Shown: positions 37,027-45,539 of the stretch, one piece after another
Layout: each line of letters begins with the position of its first letter
How positions within the stretch are numbered: position 1 is the first letter of the stretch
Source: Polytrichum commune
Lineage: Eukaryota > Streptophyta > Polytrichopsida > Polytrichales > Polytrichaceae
Direction of reading: 5' to 3'
Length of the DNA: 64,000 nt
Assembly: GCA_950295325.1 (NCBI GenBank)
Contig: OX485804.1
Span: 37,698,001-37,762,000, forward strand
Made by a program: the position numbers and the translations under genes
The notes under the pieces: generated by a model
What the model was told of the DNA's origin: nothing
Databases searched by the model: none
The model's input: only the letters and a program-made list of their open reading frames with translations

Positions 37027-39968
37027 TCAACAAAACTCTTGCGCTCCGGGCATTCTAGTCATTGCTTCGTGAAGGGACTTGGTGTTGCCGGTAATCTCCG
37101 AAGAACATTGTGCGGCACGTAACTTCAGCTCTTCCTTGGACGGGCCAGTACTAGCACGATCTCCTTTTAAGTACTGGTAGTACGAGACACATTGCATAAA
37201 TGCGCGCACGTAGTCATCAACTGTTGCAACGTATGGATCCTTATCACGGTGGCCGGATTGTTGGAGCCACTTATTGTGCACAGTCTCGGCCAAATTGCAG
37301 GAAGGCATTTCAACCAACTCAACTTCGTTCAAGTCCTATGGAGAAGGAGTTTAGAAAGAATCGATTAGGAAACATGTAGGAGACGATTGACGATTGCTTT
37401 ATCAATGGATGGGTAGACGTTCAATGAGCGAAGAACTTACCAATTGCATGAAGCCACCCCATTGGCGGTAGCGGAAATGCCAAAAAGCAAGCCAGAGGTC
37501 GAGTCGGGATATGGCATCCGAGGATGCGGCACCAGACGAAAGCCACCACGCGCGAATGGCAAGGTAGCACATTTCAGCTTTAGAAATGGTCTTGGCGTTC
37601 TTGTATTGCTTGCAAAGCAATCGGTGCTGATCTTGAAGGTCGAGTCTAATGTAGACCTTTATGTGCTTCTCGAGGGACTGAGTCTAGTGAAAGAGGCACG
37701 TTCTCTCCTTGTTTTCCATGGGCATAGATGCATCTCCGTTTCCGTAGACAATACGGATAGCATTCCAATTGGCTTGAGCGCTATCTACCATAAACCCTTT
37801 GAAGTTTGGTTGAGAAACGTTGTGGCGAGCCATAACAACGTTGAGGTTTTTCCAAACTACAATTTGAGCAGCAATATCCTCGGACTGCATGTCGCAGACG
37901 GCAATGGTCATTACTCGACAAAAGGTGGCATCATAAACATGGCACGCCATTGTAGTCCAACTTTGCACACGCTTAACATGGTCAAACATGAGCCAGACGT
38001 TTCCGAGGTCTCCACCGGCTTGCATCCGTTTCACGAGGTCGACTCCACTACCTGGTCCTACCTCAAACATTTTGAACACAAAGACCTTGTCAGTTTCCGC
38101 TCCTTGGCCTGGAAACTTGTTCTCCTGGACATAAGGCCAGTTGCTTGACCCACGAAGTTTGGTGATGCTATCCATAACCCCAAATCTACGGATGTATTTG
38201 AAACCCGATACAATATTACGGATGCTAGGCGAAGTAAGGTGCTTACAACGATCAAACAAAGGCAGGAGGTCATCTACAGAGAGGAATTTTGGTTGTGAAC
38301 CCTCAGGCGCTAGGAGCATGTCTCCAACTAAGTCTTTGCTAGCTTCCAAAACTAAAGCGGAGTTGGTAGCTGTAGGAGTGCTTTGAATTTGTTCACTCAG
38401 GAAGCTGGTAGTATGCTCAATGGAGTCGCGATAATCACCAGTTTGACCGGATGGGCATGGATTCCGAAGTGAATACAAGCCCGAGTCATAGATTCTGATC
38501 CAACTACATAATAAATCCTAGCCGGACACAAGGCAACACAATTCGGCGAAACCTTACAAATGGAACAGACGATGGTTGAATCCTTGGGAGGCACGGTACC
38601 ACACTCAAAGGGCAAAGATGAGTTGCCCTCCCACTCCGTTTCATTAATAGGCGTGGTGCGGTGTACTCGAGTAAGGAACTCACAGTCAACATTATCGCAC
38701 CGTAAATGACCTAAACAGGAAGAGGTACGAAAAGTGAGACCAAAATCGTTAGAGATGTTGGACGTGATAGTTCGGGTCCAAACGTGGCCATCGAAACGTT
38801 TGTCCATACCACGAAGCTGTTTCGCTACAGTCTGCCTAGCGTGACAGCCGAGTGGCGGAAATTCAAAAATGATATCTCCGTCAAATGTAGGCGGGAGGTA
38901 CTCAACCCTCTCTATTGTAATGGTATCATAATCGATTTTGGAAAGAACGTTCTTTGACCTCTTTCTGGATGCAAGCTGTTTCAGTGAATCTATGACACTA
39001 GTAGACTTGCTAGTAGACTTGCCAGTAGAATTGCTAGTAGGTTGTGAATCGGAGTCTTTGGGCAGATATTTTGTGCTACATTTCTCAAACATGTGGCTGA
39101 CATCGACATTTGGAAGAGGGCAAGAGTCTCTCAATTCATAGATAGTACGGAGTCCAGGCTCAATCTTCACTTTTCTAAGAGATGGTGTCTGAACGGATGA
39201 CATGGACGACTCTCTGGAAGTAAGTAACTCGGTAGATGCATCCATGAGAGAAATAGAGATTCTGTAGGCCCGAAATTTTCCTGGCTTCAAGAACCAAACC
39301 TTCCCGTCATCATTCCTGAAAGAGAGTTGTCCAATAGTCTGAATCGCTTGAGGGGATTTGGATTCAAAATTTTCTTCCTCAATGTGGACACACTCCTTTT
39401 TGAACAGAAATTGGAGAGCAAGACTTCGCTCACTGACTGTGGCATAACCAGCAGGACCAACTGGAAAAGTGACTGGCACAGGATGATCATCAGCACGAAT
39501 GAATGCTAAAGCGGAGGGCTGCACAGGGGTACTCGTCTCAAACAAATTTGAGTATGAAACAAGGACGTCCTCACTATCGGAATCGTCACTAAGGTTATGG
39601 ATGGTATGATGATCAGGTTCTACTTTGACTTGTATAGGAACGAATGGATCAATGCTAACAATGGACGACTGTCGAGGAGTGAGTATTTCAGTGGAAGCAT
39701 GCATAACAGAATCAGGAAGTCCGTATGCTCGATACTCTCCGGGTTTAAGCGACCAAAACATACCGGCATCGTTCATACTATGCAACTGACCAATTGCGTG
39801 CTGGAGGATTCCAGATTCATTATCAAAAATCTCCTCCTCGACAAACAATGCATCTTCACGAAATTGGAACCTAAGACTAAGCGTAGTTGAGCTAACGATG
39901 GCATAACCATTCGCACCCAAAGGAAACGTAATCGGCACAGAATGCGAATCAACACGAATGAAGGCCAT
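37027..39968 (-). pseudogene. MULE transposase with duplicated N-terminal domain (one frameshift, one stop)
   Basis: ATG at 39968 is chosen because it follows a TATA box at 40051-40057 and opens the first domain. Exon 1 is 39968-37441, the intron is 37440-37336 (GTAAGT ... TATAG), and exon 2 is 37335-37027: about 945 codons. Two related N-terminal domains of about 100 residues (MAFIRVDSHSVPITFPLG; LAFIRADDHPVPVTFPVG) are each followed by a ψKxE motif (VKVEP, VKIEP). Next are a Ser-rich linker with SRKRSKN, then a zinc cluster (LRCDNVDCEF ... CSICKVSPNCVALCPARIYY ... HFGIHAHPV) of WRKY-GCM1/FLYWCH type, then the DDE core (CHVYDATF, FMVDSAQANWNAIR, KERTCLFH). Exon 2 has NLAETVHNKW and ATVDDYVRAFMQC. 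A one-base loss near 38443 shifts the frame between zinc cluster and core, and TAG at 37684-37686 replaces a probable Trp after CLFH. Confidence 0.8.
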
Positions 39969-40050
39969 TGAACCGTAAACAACAGAGGAAGAAGAAGAGA
40001 TTGGATCAAAGAGGGAATGCAAGAGACGATCTGAAGCTAGAGTTTTGCAA

Positions 40051-40057
40051 TTTATAA
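40051..40057 (-). promoter_or_regulatory. TATA box of the MULE transposase gene
   Basis: The minus strand reads AGCTTATAAATTGC. It lies about 83 bases upstream of ATG 39968, leaving room for a start site about 30 bases downstream and a short leader. Inferred from motif and position only. Confidence 0.5.
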
Positions 40058-40529
40058 GCTCCGGGTTAGGGATACCCTGAATCCAGACTACCAAGCTTTG
40101 TCTAATCATGTGCTGGTATACAACAGCATAAATAATTATAATTACTGTGAAACGTGGTAAGGAATCGCAATTAAAAAATGGATGGATCTCAACAACTATA
40201 TGCATTAATTGTCCGCACCTTGAAATGAGCAACTTGACATGTCAAAAATGGAGTGGAATAAGACGTGGGCATCGGAATTAGAAATTGACTGGAATAAGAC
40301 GTGGGCTTTGACGGCGCATGCTCTATAATACGAACACGACATATGTCCAGCATGGATGATCCACATGTTCATCTATGTATAGTTAAAAACCCGCTGGAAC
40401 AATTCAGAGAATGGATGGATTTCGGTAGTCGTTAAAATCTTCCCAGGCAATAAATGTATATTTAAAAAAAAGTCCATGTGCACTTTTAGAAGAGTCTTGT
40501 AAGGCACAAAAATGTACACCTGTAAATCA

Positions 40530-40535
40530 TATAAG
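40530..40535 (+). promoter_or_regulatory. Possible TATA box of the rightward genes
   Basis: ATCATATAAGAGC at 40526-40538. The first ATG (40568) would leave almost no leader, so translation from ATG 40646 may be preferred if this TATA is used. Together with the leftward TATA at 40051 it defines a divergent promoter region of about 0.5 kb. Confidence 0.35.
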
Positions 40536-40567
40536 AGCAATCGGAATTTGTAGTGAGCGAGAACAGA

Positions 40568-40849
40568 ATGCTGGGAGTGAGTGCAAGAAAGAGACGCAAG
40601 CGTGGTCTCCTCTTTACAAGTGCAAAGTCTTTGAAGCGGAACAGAATGGTTCGGACGAGGCGTTCAAGCGAGGAGAGGTGTGACATTACCGATATTGCGA
40701 AGGTGCTCAAATACAATGATGAAGGACATGAGAACCAACTAGAAGGCATACCAGAAACGCAGGAAGGGGGTAGCTCAGACAGTGAAGTTCATGATGCCCC
40801 AAGGAGCGATGACAGGGACGACAGGGACTCGGACTCGGACTCGGACTAG
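40568..40849 (+). CDS. Small basic-then-acidic ORF in the MULE
   Basis: 93 codons from ATG 40568 (or 67 from ATG 40646, which has the better context AGAATGG), stop TAG at 40847. The N-terminal part is strongly basic (ARKRRKRG, SLKRNRMVRTRR), like a nuclear localisation or nucleic-acid-binding tail. The C-terminal half is acidic and ends in an Asp/Ser/Arg run (RDDRDSDSDSD) built on a GGACTC hexamer repeat. I recognise no family. It lies upstream of the minisatellite and of the ParB-like gene, and could be a separate small protein or the first exon of that gene; no convincing donor was found. Confidence 0.4.
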   Translation: MLGVSARKRRKRGLLFTSAKSLKRNRMVRTRRSSEERCDITDIAKVLKYNDEGHENQLEGIPETQEGGSSDSEVHDAPRSDDRDDRDSDSDSD

Positions 40850-40852
40850 GTC

Positions 40853-42010
40853 GCTTAGATTTAAAAGTTGGAATTTTCATTGGGTGCCTGAGGCACCCCG
40901 CCGGTGCCGGCTAGGGGCTTTGGGCTGGACCCTGAGGGATCCTGGTTGCTCCCAGGTGGCTCTTAAGGTGCTCTCAGGTGGCTTAGATTTCTCTTAAGGT
41001 GCTCCCAGGTCGCTCTTAATGTGCTCTCATGTTGCTTAGATTTCTCTTAAGGTGCTCCCAGGTCGCTCTTAATGTGCTCTCAGGTTGCTTAGATTTCTCT
41101 TAAGGTGCTCCCAGGTCGCTCTTATTGTGCTCTCAGGTGGCTTAGATTTCTCTTAAGGTGCTCCCAGGTCGCTCTTAATGTGCTCTCAAGTTGCTCAGAT
41201 TTCTCTTAATGTGCTCTCAGGTCGCTCTTAATGTGCTCTCAGGTTGCTCTTAATGTGCTCTCAGGTCGCTTAGATTTAAAAGTTGGAATTTTCATTGGGT
41301 GCCTGAGGCACCCCGCCGGTGCCGGCTAGGGGCTCTTGGCTGGACCCTGAGGGATCCTGGTTGCTCCCAGGTGGCTCTTAAGGTGCTCTCAGGTGGCTTA
41401 GATTTCTCTTAAGGTGCTCTCAGGTTGCTTAGATTTAAAAGTTGGAATTTTCATTGGGTGCCTGAGGCACCCCGCCGGTGCCGGCTAGGGGCTCTTGGCT
41501 GGACCCTGAGGGATCCTGGTTGCTCCCAGGTGGCTCTTAAGGTGCTCTCAGGTTGCTTAGATTTAAAAGTTGGAATTTTCATTGGGTGCCTAAGGCACCC
41601 CGCCGGTGCCGGCTAGGGGCTCTTGGCTGGACCTTGAGGGATCCTAGTTGCTCCCAGGTGGCTCTTAAGGTGCTCTCAAGTGGCTTAGATTTCTCTTAAG
41701 GTGCTCTCAGGTATCTCTTAATGTGCTCTCAGGTGGCTTAGATTTCTCTTAAGGTGCTCTCAGGTATCTCTTAATGTGCTCTCAGGTTGCTTAGATTTCT
41801 CATGATGTGCTCTCAGGTTGCTTAGATTTCTCTTAATGTGCTCTCAGGTCGCTCTTAAGGTGCTCTCAGGTTGCTTAGTGCTAAAAGGTGGAATTTTCAT
41901 TGGATTGCTCTCAGGTTGCTCAAGTTGCTCTAAGGTTGCTTAGGTTGCTCTTTTGTTTCTGTCAGGTTGCTCGGTTGTTGCTCTCAAGTTGCTTGTAGCT
42001 TTCAGGTGCT
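40853..42010 (+). repeat. 1.1-kb compound minisatellite inside the MULE
   Basis: The basic unit is about 53 bp (GGTGCTCCC recurs at 40999, 41051, 41104 and 41157), built from GCTCTTAATGTGCTCTCAGG-like words. Four copies of a longer GC-rich block (beginning GCTTAGATTTAAAAGTTGG at 40853, 41268, 41427 and 41554) are interspersed; each contains GGCACCCCGCCGGTGCC, a perfect small palindrome. A decayed fifth start is near 41879. Frames across it are low-complexity. It separates the small ORF from the ParB-like gene and may be intronic. Confidence 0.85.
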
Positions 42011-42177
42011 GAGGGCTGAGGGCTGAGGGTCGTGGGTTGCTCTCAGCTATCATGCGAGACCGTATTCTTGAAATTCTCGAGAAACAGGTCAGCCAATTTC
42101 TTAATAAATGTTTACATTCTTCTCACATGAGCTGAAGGTGGCATTGTGTTGAATGTGTTTCAGTTGAAGCGAGTATT

Positions 42178-44997
42178 ATGAGTCCAGGAGATGGTGGAGA
42201 TGGTGGGGAAGGTGCATTCCACATTGCTTTCAGATTTGGGGTTTATTTATTCATTCCAATTTCATGTGGTTTGGTGTTGCATTCCAATTTCGTGAATGAA
42301 CCTTGTCGATTATGAGGTGCGTAAATTGTTAGGGGTCATTCACCATGTAATCAAATGCCTCTCTTCTTCTGATATTTTAGAAATCGAGTTAATTTTGTTT
42401 GCACACAATTCTATTATGACTTCCAGTGACTGATATGGCATTGTGCGCTTCCTCAGCTTCTTCGGGTGAGCCTGCCGGTACATTCTGCGTCGGTCACCAG
42501 TCCAAACCTGGCTGTCCTCTGTTCATTTTGCAGTTTGCTATTAACTCATTAGTGGGATTTTCAAAATGAACTTTCACTCACGTTTTTGGCTCACGTATTG
42601 TTTTTTTAACTGCTGATATACATGTCGCATTATAATCAATCAGTAAATGATTTATTGAACGATTATCTTGAGGCAGAATTCTCATGCAATATCTCATGCA
42701 ATATCTGCTAAATTTGCCTTCATTTTCAGACAATCCAAGAGATGCTCGCTCGAAGCTCCATACCATGGTCTCTAATGAGATTCCTAGCACTAAATCCAGG
42801 ATTGAGGGACTTAGATTTCAACTGAGGAACAAGTCCAAGATCTTCATTCCTCTTTGTCAAATGGTTTGTCTTCCCGTGGTCCGTCCCTTCCTTAAGAATG
42901 ATGTCCGGAAGTTGGCTTCGCATTTCCAGAAGAACGGTTACATGGAAGGTAATGGTGTTTTTTATGTTGCCCTGGAGGACAATGAAGGCAAAACTTCAGA
43001 CGTTTCCGAAGAGATCATTTCCACTTGGAGTCAACATTGGATGACAGTGAACAATGAATTTGAGGCCATGCTAGCCGCCGATCCAGTTCTCCAAGTCTTT
43101 TGTGGGAAAATGTTCCATGTTTGGGATAGCAACCACCGCATCCAAGCTTGGATGCCAATTATCAACAATGACCACCTGGATGACATTTCTTGGCATTATA
43201 CGGTCGAGAGTATTATTCTCGTTGTGAATGGGGATGTTGTATCCATGCTCACTGCCTTACATGAGGTCAACTGGTATGTTCTCATTGCAATTACATGCTC
43301 TCTTTATTCCATCTCATTTTTTTCATTGTACCTCATCTCTAATTCCATCTTGATTTTCTGCCACCCAGGAAAAATGAAAATTCACATGTGGTTGCAAACC
43401 TTGTACATCGGCTCTACCGCACTCAAAGTCTTGCCAAACAACCAGTGGAGTTCTTCAAGTCCTTGGTGTCTCAAGATGAAGTTCGAGCTGCGGAGACAAA
43501 ACAAAAGAATCCTAAAACCAAGACTTGGTTCACCCTTACAACTGCATCGCTCACCTCCATACTCTACCAGGTTCAATTATTTTGATAGTCTTCCTATGGT
43601 TTCATTCCCACTTTTCTCTTCCTCCATATTTATATGTTACACGCATTACTAATATCCTTATTCCTTGCTTTTCAAATGTGTCAGCAAGAAATTGGAGTGG
43701 TTGCAGCATCTGCAGAGCGGAAATTTTATGATCGATATCAAAACCCTGAGGACTGGACATCTCAACGCGTTGATGACATTGTTGGTAAGGCGGTTACACA
43801 TGCCAAGGTGCATTTCAAAAGTGAGTTGAAGAAAATCTTACCAATTGCTGATCCTCAGAACACTCCTGCTTTTCTTGCCGAAGTAAAGACTCATTATGAG
43901 TGTCGTGATGGCGGTGTTGAGATGAAGTTAGAGAAGTTGTGGATGTTGGATGTGTTTGCCATGGATCCTTCCATGAAGGTACTTTGGCTTGAGCGCTGGA
44001 ATCAGCCTACAAGCCTTCAGGTGCAACTGAAATTCCCCAAGCAAGGTTTCAACGATGACGCCTTTTACACTTGGCTGAATAAGGCAACATGGTGGGCTCA
44101 AGTATGTGATTCTCCACCTGTCCTCTTTGTTGAGTTCTCAAAAATTGTTGTTGAACTTTCATCTTCATTGCTAGTCCATTGCAAATTTGTTGTCTTCTGT
44201 GTTCATAACTCCTCTGTCTTGCTATGCAGTTGGCAGTGGAAGCACAAAAACTTCTCGATGGTGTCATGCGTGATCAAAAGGCCACCATCAACTACCAACC
44301 TGATGGCCGGGATCCAATTCCCACCATTTTTTATTATATTGAGCAAATTCGCATTTCATTATGAGACACGGCATTCTTCCGCGAATTCGCAGTGGAGAAA
44401 GGAGTGAACAAGAACAACACTATCGACAAGCAGTACTTGTTCAAGCCAGCATTACACCGTGTCCTGTACCGGTACTTCAAATATTCGCGCAGCCCGTGCA
44501 TGTAATCGCCACATTCTGGCTTTAGAGAGCGACTCTATGCTCTTTTCTGAAGTCCTTGAACCCTTGGCAGTTCCACCTCCAAATGCTTCGACTTTCTCTA
44601 CTCCGGGCGACCTGATTGATGATAACGAGTCCATTCCAGATGCCCCTTTGCACGATATATGTGAGTAAGTCCACGCCTTCGTTGGTTGACATTGTTTTCT
44701 ATTTATCTCTTAATTGTAATCCATCCTTTGTCCATCTCTAAATCTTGCTCTAAACATGGCAGTTTGACAAATCCAGGGAGACCGCTATGAACTCCACCTT
44801 CAACTTGGTACTTTCCGTCGCCGCCCCCAAGTCCTCGTGGCTTACCTGTATATGCTGAAGCCATGGCCTTGGCGTATGCCCATGGTAGCTCTGGGAATTC
44901 GACATCCTTCTTCACTCCTAAGAATCATGTTGACCCTCGAGTTCTACGCTACTTTGATTTAGAAGCAGTGTCGAGCTCTCTATGTAGCAGTGATTGA
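42178..44997 (+). pseudogene. Multi-exon MULE accessory gene with ParB/Srx-like domain
   Basis: Exons with matching phases: 42178-42211 (MSPGDGGDGGE), 42730-43273, 43369-43570, 43685-44101, and 44230 to about 44660, plus a tail at about 44763-44997. Exon 2 carries a ParB/Srx-like pattern: VRPFLKNDVRKLASHFQKNG, a beta strand GVFYVAL, then MFHVWDSNHRIQAWMP, where a G/S-N-H-R loop is the hallmark, and VESIILVVNGDVVSMLTALH. Later exons include QVQLKFPKQGFNDDAFYTWL and a C-terminal CNRHILALESDSMLFSEVLE, which faintly recalls the motif I strand-loop of permuted amino-methyltransferases; no DPPY-type motif is visible. Disabling changes: TGA at 44362-44364 (TTA TGA GAC, probably CGA to TGA), a one-base shift near 44496-44502, and a further TGA at 44788. 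A short upstream frame starting at 42051 would end in TGA overlapping ATG 42178 after splicing. Confidence 0.6.
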
Positions 44998-45205
44998 AGT
45001 AATGGCGACCTTCTTGATCATACAAAGTATCTTGAGCTCCCAAGAATTGTCACGGATATAGGCCCCTTTAATAAAAATTGTGTTCTACAACTTTCAAGTT
45101 TTCAGTGAAAACCGCAGTCATAGAGCTCAAAAGTTTTCAAATTCATGCTCTATTCCTGATTATAGGGCTTTATTTTCAATAAAAAATATCTAAAAACTGT
45201 AGAAG

Positions 45206-45266
45206 TTATCGCTCACCGCTCACCGCTCACTGCTCACTGCTCACTGCTTACAGAATAGCATTCCTC
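45206..45266 (-). repeat. Right terminal inverted repeat of the MULE
   Basis: The reverse complement begins GAGGAATGCTATTCTGTAAG, followed by GTGAGCA/GTGAGCG units and GAGCGATAA. One more unit than the left end. Confidence 0.9.
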
Positions 45267-45512
45267 GGGGTAAAATAAGATGCAAGAGGTTTTAAATGTG
45301 ATGTAAGTACTTCTAGAAAATCCTCCTCCTCATATTTAGGGCGGCGAAGTTGTGGTGGACTAAGTTGGTCAAAATCCAACTTTGGTGACATAGGTGGATG
45401 TGGGAGCATAGAGAATGTTGTACTTGTAGCACAGGGCCGTGGACTCTTTGTTGGATACCTAAATGATGTGCGTGGGTCACTATGAATTAAATCCCCTATA
45501 TAATAGAACTTT
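45267..45512 (-). pseudogene. 5' half of an exon split by the MULE insertion
   Basis: The minus strand has an acceptor ATTATATAG at about 45513, then an open frame GDLIHSDPRTSFRYPTKSP ... KYEEEDFLEVLTSHLKPLAS, running into the target duplication (TYR PHE THR PRO codons). The frame continues in phase into 36631-36507. The first 10 bases (45267-45276) are the right target-site duplication. I do not recognise the protein; it could itself belong to an older transposon. Confidence 0.45.
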
Positions 45513-45539
45513 ATGTAGAAAACAAGTGTATACATACGA

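Larger units (their letters stand above)
36632..45266. mobile_element. Complete 8.6-kb Mutator-like transposon with divergent genes
   Basis: The ends are terminal inverted repeats: 36632-36686 at the left and 45206-45266 at the right. Both start GAG, have CTATT(T/C)TG about 8 bases in, then runs of GTGAGC(A/G) units and end GAGCGATAA; the right one has one extra 6-bp unit. Both are bounded by the direct repeat GGGGTAAAAT. Inside, a transposase gene runs leftward (37027-39968). A small basic/acidic ORF (40568) and a multi-exon gene with a ParB/Srx-like domain (42178-44997) run rightward. The genes diverge from a shared region of about 0.5 kb. A G+C-rich minisatellite lies between 40853 and 42010. 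The flanking duplication is perfect, so the insertion is fairly young, yet both large genes carry inactivating changes. Confidence 0.9.

Noticed and set aside
37444-38148. Long plus-strand open frame (234 codons)
   Set aside because: It is antisense to the MULE transposase core, whose minus-strand frame has clear DDE-type and zinc motifs; the plus frame has none.
41425-41616. ORF inside the minisatellite
   Set aside because: It is a translation of repeat units and has no independent support.
36632-45266. CACTA or KDZ transposon instead of a MULE
   Set aside because: CACTA elements have 3-bp duplications and CACTA ends, and KDZ elements have 8-bp duplications; here the duplication is 10 bp, the TIRs are long, and the transposase has a MULE-type core.
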